Below are positions 25,155-33,768 of a stretch of DNA of 64,000 nucleotides, one piece after another (position 1 is the first letter of the stretch; every line of letters starts with the position of its first letter). The translations under genes and the position numbers were made by a program. This DNA comes from Salinigranum halophilum (GTDB lineage Archaea > Halobacteriota > Halobacteria > Halobacteriales > Haloferacaceae). Below the pieces are notes generated by a model, which saw only the letters and a list, made by a program, of their open reading frames with translations, was not told the origin of the DNA and did no database searches. Location of the stretch: NCBI RefSeq assembly GCF_007004735.1, contig NZ_ML660182.1:552130-616129 (forward strand). The letters are read 5' to 3'.

Positions 25155-25768
25155 CAGTTACACGCAGCCGGCTTGGGCTCGACGGCCTGGCTACAGATGC
25201 GGTTGATTCGGTCCTGTAGGGTATCCACTCGGTCCTCCAGCGTGTCCCGCTCGTTCCGCAGTTCGTCCCGCTCGTCCTCTAGTCTGTCCCGCTCGCTCTG
25301 CAGTTCGTCTACCTGCTGTTCGAGCTCGTTCCGCTCGGCTTCCAGGTCCTCCTCTCGCTCCTCGAGCTCTTGGACCTCCGACTGGAGCGAGTCGGCGCGG
25401 CTGCGCGCCTCCGAGAGGTCCTCTCTCGTCGCACTGAGCTCAGAGGAGGTCTGTGAGAGTTCGCTCTGGGTCGACTGGAGCTGGTCTTCGGTCTCGTCGA
25501 GACTCTCTGAGACCTGTGAGACGTCGCCCCTCGTGGTCTGGAGGCTCTGGTTCAGCTCGCGCAGCTGCGTCCGTGTCGCGTCGAGCCGTTCCCGCGTCGT
25601 CTCCAGCTCGCTCCGGAGCTCGCCGTTCCGCTCGCGGAGCTCCTGGTTCTGCGTGTCGAGTTGCTCGACGGAGTGCTGATAGTACATCGTGGCACCCGCC
25701 GTCCCGACGACTGACGTGGCGACGAGGACGACGAGGGCGAGGTTGATGGAGGAGCCGAGGGCGCTCAT
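25154..25768 (-). CDS. Membrane-anchored coiled-coil protein
   Basis: A 204-residue protein with a single N-terminal hydrophobic helix (about residues 9-27) followed by a near-continuous coiled coil to about residue 190. Heptads of Leu/Val with Arg, Glu, Gln and Ser are plain, for example ELRERNGELRSELETTRERL. The tail has a Cys pair (RICSQAVEPKPAACN). The topology suggests a signal-anchored rod, most likely outside the cell. It overlaps both neighbours by one to four bases. I know no name for it. Within a MoxR/VWA operon it could be a structural scaffold or spacer. Confidence 0.85.
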   Translation of the reverse strand: MSALGSSINLALVVLVATSVVGTAGATMYYQHSVEQLDTQNQELRERNGELRSELETTRERLDATRTQLRELNQSLQTTRGDVSQVSESLDETEDQLQSTQSELSQTSSELSATREDLSEARSRADSLQSEVQELEEREEDLEAERNELEQQVDELQSERDRLEDERDELRNERDTLEDRVDTLQDRINRICSQAVEPKPAACN

Positions 25769-28149
25769 GTCAGACCACTCTCACTGCGGCTTCGGCCCCG
25801 GTACACTTGAAGACGACGGAGCACGACTTCGCTGAAGTACAACACGAGCGCGAGCAGAATCGCGAGCCAGGTCCACGACTGCTCCAGTTCGCGGACGCGG
25901 GTGGACTCCTGGCGAGCGAACTCGACGATGGCCGCCGCCTCGTTCGGCTCGAACTGTCGTCCGCCCGTCGACTGGACCACCGAACGTAGCTCCGCGGCCT
26001 GTCCGAACGCGCCGTACTCGCGGGGGTAGTTCACCGCGTACGTGGCGTCGAGGACGTCGTCGTATCCCGCTTCGGTCGGCGTGAGCGTCGCCTGATAGAC
26101 GCCCGTCGACGTCTGTCTGAACTCGACCTCGTCGCTCTCGGGGCGAGTGGTCCCCCGGAAGGTCACCGTCGTCGACTCTCCAACGCGGGTGTCCGTGACG
26201 TCCGCGACGCCCTCGGTCTTCCGTTCGGGGTCGCCGATGGCGTAGTTCACCGTCTTGGTGACGAGCAGCGAGTCCGGTTGCTGGAGGAGCCCGTCGAGGG
26301 TCCCGTCGGAGCCGTAGGCCGTGACGGTCGCGACCCGCCCCAGGCCGTAGCGCCACGAGGCGACGGCCGGGGTCCCGTCGCCGGTGGCGACGAGGAAGTC
26401 CGCCCCGCGCCGGATGGCGACGTCGTTCGCTGCGCTCGGGTTCGATTCGAGCGTGACCCCGCTCGTGATGAACGAGTTCGGGTCGACGATGGTGAGTCCC
26501 TCGCCCTCGAACTGCCGCGAACTCCCCCCGAAGAAGAGCCGGAGTCGGTCGGTTTCGGTGGCGCGGAAGTACGTCCCGCCCGACTGGGAGGCGATGCGCT
26601 GGAGGGTCCGCTCGTCGATGGAGCGGCCGGCACCGACGGTGATGACGCGGGTCCCCCGCGAGCCGAGTTGGTTCGCGACGGTCGCCGCCTCGCCCACGCT
26701 GTCCTGACCGTCCGAGAGCAGGATGACCGTCCCCTGCTCGCCGCCGAGCATCTCCTCGGCCCCGCGGAGGCCGGAGGAGATACTCGTCGCCCCGCCGCTC
26801 TCCAGCCTCCGAATGCGGTCCTCGAGGAACCCGCGGTTCTCCGCGAGCGACTGGGGCTCGGCCACCGAGTACGCCTGGTAGTTGAACGCGACGATGCCCA
26901 CGGTGTTCTCGTCGCCGAGCTGGTCGAGCGCGTCGAGCGCGATGGACTTCTGGAGGCGCATCCCCGACTCGGCGCTTCCCGAGATGTCGATGGCGAGGAC
27001 GACCGTCGCGCTCCCCGCTGAGGCCTCGCCGAACGTGACGGGCAGCATCGACGCGACGGAGGAGCCCTCGTACCCGCCGTTCTCGAAGGAGTTGTCGCCA
27101 CCGACGACCACGAGGCCGTTGCCGTCGATGACGAACCGCTGGAGGGTGTCGACGTTCCCGACGTCCTGTGCCCGCGTGTCCTGTAAGACGACCGCGTAGT
27201 ACTCGTCGAGGTCCTCGGGGACCGACTGGGCGCGTTCGACGTCGTACAGCGACGAGAGGTAGTCCTGAAGCGGGTAGCGACCCCGCGAGACGTACAGGAC
27301 CTTCGGCCGCTGGACGACACGGACGGTCTTCCGGTAGACGTTGTTCTGCTCGAACGTGTCGGGGCCGGAGACGTTCGCCGTTATCCGATGGGAGCCGACG
27401 CTGTCGAAGGTGTACGAGAAGTCGACGGAGCCGCTGCCGTTGATCTCCCGAGAGAGCACCTCCTCTCCGTCGGCGGTGACGGTCAGCTGTGAGATGCCGC
27501 CGTCCGCGCCGAGTTCCGTCCCGTCGACGCGGACGAGGAAGGTGCTCTCGACACCCGCGGCCGCCTTCGCCGGCCCCGACACCGTGACGTACCGCTCCGG
27601 CTCGTCGGTGTCGAGGTCGACGGTGCTCACCGTCGCGTTCAACGAGGTCGCGAGGTCCGCGGCGGAACCGAGGCTCCGCCCGTCGGTCACCCGTCCGTCG
27701 GAGACGAGGACGACGCTCCCGTTCTCTCTGAGGTTCGCGGCGACGCCGTCACCGATTCGCGACTGTGTCCCGTCGCCGATAGTCGCGACGGTCACGGGGA
27801 CGCCCTCCTCTTCGATGTTGGTGGCGAGCCGCTCGGTGACGTTCTGGTTCACCTGCATGCTCTCGGAGCGGTCGGCGAGCAGCGTCACTCGGGGGTCGCC
27901 GGTGGTCTCTCGCGTCACCACGGTGAACGGCCCGGCGGCGGCCGTCACGAGGAGGACGGCGACGAGCACCCGCGACGCGAACACGAGCCGGCGACTCCGC
28001 GTCGAGGCCGTCCCCTCCCCGCGCATGACGAGCCACCAGAGCGCGGCGAGGACGACGGGGAGCGCGACGAGCGCCAACGGGCGTTCGAGCCCCACGACGG
28101 CGTCGCCGAGCGTGACCTCGGTCTGGAGGGCGACGACGAGCCCCTCCAT
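25765..28149 (-). CDS. Large membrane protein with two VWA-type MIDAS motifs and a GATase-like region
   Basis: A 794-residue protein. Two membrane helices are near residues 24-41 and 55-72. A first MIDAS-like sequence LADRSESM has Asp93, Ser95 and Ser97. A beta-sandwich-like stretch spans about 190-280. A region starting PKVLYVSRGRYPLQDYLSS (283-370) resembles the class I glutamine amidotransferase-like fold found in BatB-like proteins. The main VWA domain has AIDISGSAES (Asp388, Ser390, Ser392), Thr455 and LLSDGQDS (Asp480). A last helix near 760-780 anchors the C-terminus. It overlaps both neighbours. Metal-dependent protein binding outside the membrane is the likely role, remodelled by MoxR. 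Confidence 0.88.
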   Translation of the reverse strand: MEGLVVALQTEVTLGDAVVGLERPLALVALPVVLAALWWLVMRGEGTASTRSRRLVFASRVLVAVLLVTAAAGPFTVVTRETTGDPRVTLLADRSESMQVNQNVTERLATNIEEEGVPVTVATIGDGTQSRIGDGVAANLRENGSVVLVSDGRVTDGRSLGSAADLATSLNATVSTVDLDTDEPERYVTVSGPAKAAAGVESTFLVRVDGTELGADGGISQLTVTADGEEVLSREINGSGSVDFSYTFDSVGSHRITANVSGPDTFEQNNVYRKTVRVVQRPKVLYVSRGRYPLQDYLSSLYDVERAQSVPEDLDEYYAVVLQDTRAQDVGNVDTLQRFVIDGNGLVVVGGDNSFENGGYEGSSVASMLPVTFGEASAGSATVVLAIDISGSAESGMRLQKSIALDALDQLGDENTVGIVAFNYQAYSVAEPQSLAENRGFLEDRIRRLESGGATSISSGLRGAEEMLGGEQGTVILLSDGQDSVGEAATVANQLGSRGTRVITVGAGRSIDERTLQRIASQSGGTYFRATETDRLRLFFGGSSRQFEGEGLTIVDPNSFITSGVTLESNPSAANDVAIRRGADFLVATGDGTPAVASWRYGLGRVATVTAYGSDGTLDGLLQQPDSLLVTKTVNYAIGDPERKTEGVADVTDTRVGESTTVTFRGTTRPESDEVEFRQTSTGVYQATLTPTEAGYDDVLDATYAVNYPREYGAFGQAAELRSVVQSTGGRQFEPNEAAAIVEFARQESTRVRELEQSWTWLAILLALVLYFSEVVLRRLQVYRGRSRSESGLT

Positions 28150-29951
28150 CAGAGGTCACCCCGTCGCCGCAGGTAGGCCAGTTCGAGCAGGGTGACGAGG
28201 AGCGCCGCCCCCGCCACGAACTCCGTCACCGGTCGCGGCACGAGCCGGGTCTCCTCGCGCACGGAGACGCCGGCACGCTCGCTCCGTTCGTCGAGCGACG
28301 TCGCCCCGACGTCCGACTCGGGCTCGCTCAAGAGCGAGACGCCGATGCGGCGCTCGCCGACGCGGTAGTAGCCGGTCTGGTCGAGGACGACTCCCGTCTG
28401 GGTCACCGTCCCGCTGGGCGTCTGGATGCGCGTCTCGCCGTCGAACTGGAGCCTGTCGCCGGCTGGTCGGTTCAGCTCAGGGAGGGTGTCGCGACCGGCC
28501 AGGTAGAACACCGACCGCTTCCAAAACACCGGGTACTGGAAGTTGAACTTGAACGACGACGACTCCTCGATGTAGCCGTAGTAGAGGAGCCGGCCGGAGC
28601 CGCGGTCGGCAGTGGCGATGAGCGGCGAGCCGTCGCCCAGTTCGACGGCGGGTTGCCCCGCTCTGAGCGGCCCCGAGATGTACGTCTCGGGCGGTGAGAA
28701 CGTGATGTCGCGCGTCAGCGGGCCGGAGGCGGTCCGCCGGATGGCGGGGCTCTGGCCGGTCCCCGTCGGCTCGATGAGGAGCAGGTCGCCGTATCTGTCG
28801 GGGAGGTTCGGTTGCGCCTGGATGGCGACCCCCCCGCCGGCTTCGAGCAGGTCGCGGCCGGCCGCGACGTTCCCCCGGAGGAGCCGTGAGGGGTCGACGT
28901 TGCTGTAGACGATGACGTCGTACGCCCCGCTGTCGACTGTCGTCGGCGGCTCGTCGACCGTCAGTTCGACCTCGGGGATGACCGACAGCGCCGTCGCCAG
29001 ATACCGGTTCCGGTCGTTCGTCAAGAGGAGCACGTCGATGGTCGCGTCCTCCGGGGCGGCGAGGTAGACGGTATCGTCGAGGCTGAACGAGTCGGTGGGC
29101 GTCAGCCGGAGCTGCCCCCCGCCCGCCGGAACGGTGAAGGTCGCCGTCGTGACGTCGCCCGGTGCCAGCGTGAGTTCCGCGCGCTGATTCCCGACGGTGA
29201 GCGCGCGCTGGACACGTTCGCGCCCGTAGTTCTTCACGGAGACCGTGACCTCTCGACCCGTGAAGCGCGCGTCGATGATGCCGACGTTGTCCGCGCCGCC
29301 GGCGGCGAACTGGCGGAGTTCCACGCGGAGCCCCTGTGCCCGCGCGGCCTGAACGGCGTCGGGCCAGTCGGACTCGTCGGCGAAGTCGCTCAGTACGACG
29401 ATCTGGGCGTTCTCACCCGCGATGGCAGACGCCGTCGAGAGCGCGGCCCGGAGGTCGCCGTTCGTCGCCGTCACTTGGAGGTCAGAGAGCGCCGTCCGCG
29501 CGTCGTCGGGCGGGACGGCGCGGGCAGCGATGCGCGGTTCACCCGCCGCGTACACCACGCTCGTCGTCCCCGTGACCTCCTCGGTCGCGGCCGCGACCGC
29601 CTGTCCGAAGCGGGTGGTGCCGCCGTCGGACGCCGTCATCGACCCGCTCCCGTCGACGACGAGCACCGTCTCCTCGACGGTCGTCTCCTCGGAGACCGAG
29701 ATGTACGGGGCCGCGAGCGACGTCGCCAGCAACACCAGCGCGACCACCTGGATGACGAGCAGCAGGCTCCGGAGCAGTCGCTCGAGGAGGGGGCTCGACG
29801 CCGACTGGCCCAGCTGCTCCGTGAGAAACTGCAGCGTGGGGAGCTCGACCCGCTCGGGTTCGGGCTTGACGAGGTACAACACCACCAGCGGCGGCACCGT
29901 CAGGAGGGCGAGGAGCCCCAGTGGCGCGAGAAAGACGTCGGAGAGGACCAT
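28149..29951 (-). CDS. BatA-like VWA membrane protein
   Basis: A 600-residue protein starting with the BatA-type double helix (residues 5-27 and 60-80). A VWA core follows with LVVDGSGSM (Asp100, Ser102, Ser104) and VVLSDFADESDW later. The second half is a beta-rich region that may be outside the cell. I chose the ATG at 29951 because it puts the first helix at the N-terminus as in homologues; the longer frame to 30023 adds 24 unlike residues. It is the first gene of the six-gene minus-strand operon, divergent from an Lrp regulator. The operon promoter should lie within the 186-base gap upstream. Confidence 0.88.
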   Translation of the reverse strand: MVLSDVFLAPLGLLALLTVPPLVVLYLVKPEPERVELPTLQFLTEQLGQSASSPLLERLLRSLLLVIQVVALVLLATSLAAPYISVSEETTVEETVLVVDGSGSMTASDGGTTRFGQAVAAATEEVTGTTSVVYAAGEPRIAARAVPPDDARTALSDLQVTATNGDLRAALSTASAIAGENAQIVVLSDFADESDWPDAVQAARAQGLRVELRQFAAGGADNVGIIDARFTGREVTVSVKNYGRERVQRALTVGNQRAELTLAPGDVTTATFTVPAGGGQLRLTPTDSFSLDDTVYLAAPEDATIDVLLLTNDRNRYLATALSVIPEVELTVDEPPTTVDSGAYDVIVYSNVDPSRLLRGNVAAGRDLLEAGGGVAIQAQPNLPDRYGDLLLIEPTGTGQSPAIRRTASGPLTRDITFSPPETYISGPLRAGQPAVELGDGSPLIATADRGSGRLLYYGYIEESSSFKFNFQYPVFWKRSVFYLAGRDTLPELNRPAGDRLQFDGETRIQTPSGTVTQTGVVLDQTGYYRVGERRIGVSLLSEPESDVGATSLDERSERAGVSVREETRLVPRPVTEFVAGAALLVTLLELAYLRRRGDL

Positions 29952-30104
29952 TGGAACGGTGAATGAGCCCGGTACGTATTGGTTTTGTGCTGTCCCTGCG
30001 CTGCCGCCCACCGCAGCCGACACCGGTCACCGACCGGAGTCTCGCCCGCCTCCGAGCCGAGTCCCCCGCGACGACGCCTCTCGCCCGAGCCCTGACGGTT
30101 CGCA

Positions 30105-30114
30105 AACGCTTTAC
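30105..30114 (+). promoter_or_regulatory. Core promoter of the Lrp-aminotransferase pair
   Basis: AACGCTTTAC is centred 27 bases before the ATG at 30138, a close variant of the AACGCTTTTG element before three other genes here. Confidence 0.6.
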
Positions 30115-30137
30115 TGCATGCGGGCACGCGGATTCGT

Positions 30138-30626
30138 ATGGACGAGAAGCGGGAACTGCTCGACCTGCTGCAGCACAGCGCGCGCGAGAGCACCGCCGAC
30201 ATCGCTCGGCAGCTCGGCATGGAGGACGCAGCAGTCGAAGCACTCATCGCGGAGCTCGAAGACGAGGGCGTCATCCGTGGCTACCAGGCCATCGTCGACT
30301 GGGACAACATCGAGGGCGAGCGGGTGACAGCGATGGTCGAACTCAACGTGGAACTCGACCGCGAGACGAAGTACACGGACATCTCCGCCCGCATCGCGAA
30401 GTTCCCCGAGGTCTCGGATCTGAAACTCGTCTCCGGCGACTACGACTTCGCCGTCGAGGTGGTGGGTGACTCGATGCACGACGTGTCGATGTTCGTCTCC
30501 GAGCGCATCGCGCCCATTCCCGAGGTCACACAGACGGTGACGCACTTCGTGATGGACACGTACAAAGAGCGCGGCATCGAGTTCGGCGACCACACCGACG
30601 ACGACCGCCTGAGTTTCTCGCCATGA
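30138..30626 (+). CDS. Lrp/AsnC-family transcriptional regulator
   Basis: A 162-residue regulator. The N-terminal HTH reads RESTADIARQLGMEDAAVEALI then DEGVIRGYQAIVDW. The C-terminal RAM/AsnC ligand domain includes SDLKLVSGDYDFAVEVVG. Lrp proteins bind amino acids and regulate amino-acid metabolism. The gene overlaps the aminotransferase start by four bases (ATGA), so the regulator probably senses a substrate or product of that enzyme and is transcribed with it. This pairing is common in haloarchaea. Confidence 0.93.
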   Translation: MDEKRELLDLLQHSARESTADIARQLGMEDAAVEALIAELEDEGVIRGYQAIVDWDNIEGERVTAMVELNVELDRETKYTDISARIAKFPEVSDLKLVSGDYDFAVEVVGDSMHDVSMFVSERIAPIPEVTQTVTHFVMDTYKERGIEFGDHTDDDRLSFSP

Positions 30627-31774
30627 AGCGGTCCCAGCGCGTGGAGGCCATCCCTCCGTCGGGCATCAGGCGCTTCTTCGAGATCGCCGAGGAGATGGAC
30701 GACGTCATCTCGCTCGGCGTGGGCGAGCCCGACTTCAGCACGCCGTGGGCCGCTCGGACCGCGGCGATCGACTCCCTCGAACAGGGGAAGACCTCCTACA
30801 CCTCGAACCGCGGGATGAAGCCGCTCCGCGAGGAGATTTCGAGATACGTCCGCCGGTGGGACCTCGACTACGACCCCGACGAGGAGGTGCTGGTGACGAC
30901 GGGCGCGAGCGAGGCCGTCGACCTCGCGGTTCGCTCGGTCGTCGACCCCGGCGACGTCGTCGCGGTCCCGCAGCCGTCGTACATCTCGTACGTGCCGACG
31001 GTGACGTTCGCCGGCGGTGAGGCGCTCGGCGTGCCGACCGTCCGCGAGGACGACTTCGTGCTCACGACGGAGGCCCTCTCCACGGCGGGTGCCGAGGACG
31101 CCGACGTCCTCATGCTCTGTTACCCGAACAACCCGACGGGTGCGGTGATGACCGAAGCCGAACTGGCTGAGGTCGCGTCCTTCTGTCGCGAGCACGACCT
31201 CGTCGTCCTCTCCGACGAGATCTACGCGGGACTCCGCTACGACGACGAACACACCTCCATCGCCTCGCTGCCGGGGATGCGCGAGCGGACCGTCGTCTTC
31301 AACGGCTTCTCGAAGACCCACGCGATGACCGGCCTTCGACTCGGCTTCGCACTCGGCCCCGCCGACGCCGTGACGGCGATGAACCGCATCCACCAGTACA
31401 CCATGCTCTCGTCGCCGACGACGGCCCAGCACGCCGCCGTCGAGGCGTTGCGGAGCTGCGACGACGACGTCGAGGAGATGCGCACCCAGTTCGACCGCCG
31501 CCGGCGGTTCGTCATCTCGCGATTCAACGAGATGGGGCTGGACTGCTTCGAGGCGAAGGGTGCGTTCTACGCGTTCCCCTACTGTGGCGGCGATGACGAA
31601 CAGTTCGCCGAGGCGCTACTGCGAGAACAGGAGGTCGCGCTCGTGCCGGGGAGCGTCTTCGGTGAGGGTGGCGAGGGACATCTTCGCGTCTCGTACGCGA
31701 CGGGGATGGGCGAGTTGAAAGAGGCGCTGAACCGTATCGAGGCGTTCGTCGCCGAACAGTGGTCGGTCGCGTAA
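30623..31774 (+). CDS. PLP-dependent aminotransferase, class I/II
   Basis: A 383-residue fold-type I aminotransferase. The Schiff-base lysine is Lys231 in FNGFSKTHAMTGLRLGF. The cofactor Asp is Asp198 in LSDEIYAGLRY, preceded by YPNNPTGAVM. The N-terminal IPPSGIRRF and LGVGEPDF are typical of the aspartate/aromatic aminotransferase Igamma group. It transfers an amino group from an amino acid to 2-oxoglutarate or pyruvate. The specific donor is not readable. It is translationally coupled to the Lrp regulator. Confidence 0.93.
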   Translation: MKRSQRVEAIPPSGIRRFFEIAEEMDDVISLGVGEPDFSTPWAARTAAIDSLEQGKTSYTSNRGMKPLREEISRYVRRWDLDYDPDEEVLVTTGASEAVDLAVRSVVDPGDVVAVPQPSYISYVPTVTFAGGEALGVPTVREDDFVLTTEALSTAGAEDADVLMLCYPNNPTGAVMTEAELAEVASFCREHDLVVLSDEIYAGLRYDDEHTSIASLPGMRERTVVFNGFSKTHAMTGLRLGFALGPADAVTAMNRIHQYTMLSSPTTAQHAAVEALRSCDDDVEEMRTQFDRRRRFVISRFNEMGLDCFEAKGAFYAFPYCGGDDEQFAEALLREQEVALVPGSVFGEGGEGHLRVSYATGMGELKEALNRIEAFVAEQWSVA

Positions 31775-31799
31775 CGGGCGTCTCCGCGTCGTCTGCTCC

Positions 31800-32402
31800 T
31801 CACTCCGTCTCGTCGTCGCTCTCGAACTCGACACCGCGGCCGAGGTCGCGGTAGAGCGCGGAGACGTCGTCGCCCTCGTCGAACTGACTGAGCGTCTCGT
31901 CGAGTTCGCTCCGGAGCGTCGAGAGCTGTTCGTCGAGTTGTCGGTACTCCTCGCTCTCCGAGAGCGCCGTTGGCCCTTTCTCAGACTCGAGCAGCGCCTT
32001 CTTCGAGGCGAGCGAGAACAGTTCCTGGACGCCGCTGTCGTACGCGCTCCGCAAGAGGAGGTTCGAGGTCGTCTCGTGGAGGGCGTCCTTCGAGACGGGC
32101 TTGACGAGGTAGTCGTCGAACCCCATCGCGACGATGTCGAAGTCGGGTTCGACGGCCGTGACCATCGCCACCCGGCAGTCGAAGCCGCGCGAGCGGATCT
32201 CGGCGAGGGCTTCGTCGCCGGAGAGGTCCGGCATCCGGCGGTCGAGGAGGACGACCGAGACGCTCTCGTCGAGTTTCTCGAGCGCCTCGCGGCCGCCGTA
32301 GGCGACCCGGACGTCGTACTCGTCGTCGAGCCAGGTCGCGTACAGGTCCGCGAGGTCGGGCTCGTCTTCAACGATGAGAACGACGGGTTTCTCGTCACTC
32401 AT
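31800..32402 (-). CDS. HalX-domain response regulator
   Basis: A 200-residue two-component receiver protein. The receiver domain has the acidic cluster VEDEPDLADLY, phosphoacceptor Asp54 in LLDRRMPDLSG, and the conserved Lys in YLVKPVSKDAL. Residues from about 125 form the haloarchaeal HalX output domain, helical with many Leu, Ser and Glu (QLDEQLSTLRSELDETLSQF). The HalX domain has no described DNA-binding activity that I know of. No histidine kinase is adjacent. It is followed by the aminotransferase on the other strand. Confidence 0.93.
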   Translation of the reverse strand: MSDEKPVVLIVEDEPDLADLYATWLDDEYDVRVAYGGREALEKLDESVSVVLLDRRMPDLSGDEALAEIRSRGFDCRVAMVTAVEPDFDIVAMGFDDYLVKPVSKDALHETTSNLLLRSAYDSGVQELFSLASKKALLESEKGPTALSESEEYRQLDEQLSTLRSELDETLSQFDEGDDVSALYRDLGRGVEFESDDETE

Positions 32403-32540
32403 TGGTGAGGGGATGTCGTACCTCTCGAAGACTCGTCGAGGGAGCGGTGGTGAGCCGGTGTGAACGCGCCTCGCGCTCGAGAGGGGTGGTCGTCGTGTCG
32501 AGACCCGACGGCGGGGTTCGCATGGGTGTATCGCAACGTA

Positions 32541-32579
32541 GAGCGGACAACATATAATTATTCCTGCCCCGGTCCGCTC
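32541..32579. promoter_or_regulatory. 8-bp inverted repeat flanking an A+T-rich TATA element
   Basis: GAGCGGAC (32541-32548) and GTCCGCTC (32572-32579) are perfect inverted copies separated by 23 bases that include CATATAATTATTC (32551-32563). They lie in the 201-base gap between the HalX regulator and the TrmB gene, both on the minus strand. A TATA box between matched arms is a typical repressor arrangement. On the minus strand it would start an RNA about 120 bases before the HalX gene. Confidence 0.45.
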
Positions 32580-32603
32580 GCTTGTTATGAACCCACTGAC
32601 AGC

Positions 32604-33683
32604 TCACCGCATCTCGGTCATCTCACGAACGGTAATGCGCGTCGCCTCGACGTCCTCGAGCACCGATCCCCAGCCGCCGACGGAGTACGCACGGCCCTCG
32701 GAGATGACAGTCAGGCTCACCTGTCCCGCCAGCTGTGACAGCGCCGGAGCGCCGTTCGATGAAGCCCCGCCCGAGTAGCGGACGTCGGTGACGTGACCGA
32801 TGAACGACATCGGCTCGCCCGTCTCCGTGTCGAACCCATCGACGGCGACCCGGATGCGCGCCCCATCGTTCAACAGCGGCTCGATTTCGCGAACGCACTG
32901 GCGGATGTCGGCGTAGTCGAGAGGGAGCGACGCCGACCGCGAGGAGTAGACCGTGTCCCACACCTCCCACAGACAGGTGAGGAAGTACCAGTGAAAGACG
33001 TACGTGAGCGTGTAGTCGTCGACCAGCACCCCGTACTGGTTCAGCGAGTGTGCGTGCGGCGCGAAACACGTGGTGGTCCGGTCGACGAGCGCGACGAACG
33101 GCGTCGGGAGCGTCCGGTTCCGGACCTCGGTGACGACACCGTCGAAGCGCGAGACCGCCGGGATGGGGTCGCTCTCCTCGTCGGTGTGTATCGAGAGTTT
33201 GATGATAGCGCCGTTGTCGAACGCCCGGCGGAGCGAGGGGCGGAGCTCCTCGAACTGCGCCGGCGTCACCGCGAGTTGGACCTCGTTCTCCGCCTCGCTG
33301 ATGAGCGCCGCCGCCCTGTCGAAGACGGTGTCGAAGCGCTTGACGATGCTCACCTTGTGCGTGTCGACCGCCGGCTCCTGCCAGCGCTCTTCGATCTCTT
33401 CGGCAGCCTCGGTCAGCATGGTCGCGCGCTCGCGGAGGTCGGCGAGTACCTCGTTCGGGTCACGTGCGCGGGCGTGGAGGCTGTCCTGCTCGTACGTCTC
33501 GATGTACCCCTTGCCCTCGAGGTCACGGAGCACGTCGTAGATTCGGGCAGTCGGGACGGCGCAGGCGTCGGCGATTTCGGTCGCGCTCGCCGCACCGAGT
33601 TGCAACAGTGTATTGTACGCCTCTGCTTGGTACTGCGAGAGCCCAGCCTCTTCCAGTGCCGCGCGGAGTTCGGCCGTATTCAT
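32604..33683 (-). CDS. TrmB-family transcriptional regulator
   Basis: A 359-residue regulator. The N-terminal winged HTH includes LSQYQAEAYNTLLQLGAAS then ACAVPTARIYDVLRDLEGKGYIE, the TrmB signature. A coiled linker follows (LADLRERATMLTEAAEEIEERW). The C-terminal sugar-binding domain (about residues 110-359) includes SLNQYGVLVDDYTLTYVFHWYF. TrmB proteins sense sugars and control transport and central carbon genes. I chose the ATG at 33683, which puts MNTAELRAALEEAGLS at the N-terminus and a TATA box 33 bases upstream. The gene is alone; its promoter carries a possible autoregulatory palindrome. Confidence 0.93.
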   Translation of the reverse strand: MNTAELRAALEEAGLSQYQAEAYNTLLQLGAASATEIADACAVPTARIYDVLRDLEGKGYIETYEQDSLHARARDPNEVLADLRERATMLTEAAEEIEERWQEPAVDTHKVSIVKRFDTVFDRAAALISEAENEVQLAVTPAQFEELRPSLRRAFDNGAIIKLSIHTDEESDPIPAVSRFDGVVTEVRNRTLPTPFVALVDRTTTCFAPHAHSLNQYGVLVDDYTLTYVFHWYFLTCLWEVWDTVYSSRSASLPLDYADIRQCVREIEPLLNDGARIRVAVDGFDTETGEPMSFIGHVTDVRYSGGASSNGAPALSQLAGQVSLTVISEGRAYSVGGWGSVLEDVEATRITVREMTEMR

Positions 33684-33704
33684 CGACTGTGTGTCACAAC
33701 GCTT

Positions 33705-33734
33705 CCCGAGCGTAATAACCTTCGTTACTCGGGG
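33705..33734. promoter_or_regulatory. TrmB promoter with imperfect inverted repeat around TATA
   Basis: On the minus strand GGTTATTA (33713-33720) is a TATA box about 33 bases before the TrmB ATG. It is flanked by CCCGAGCGTAA (33705-33715) and TTACTCGGGG (33725-33734), imperfect inverted copies. The halves contain GAGTAA-like and TTACTC-like words similar to the TACT-spacer-GAGTA site I recall for Halobacterium TrmB. Autoregulation is the simplest reading. Confidence 0.4.
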
Positions 33735-33768
33735 CCGACGCAACCGCCCGGCAGCGAGCGTGTCGGCT

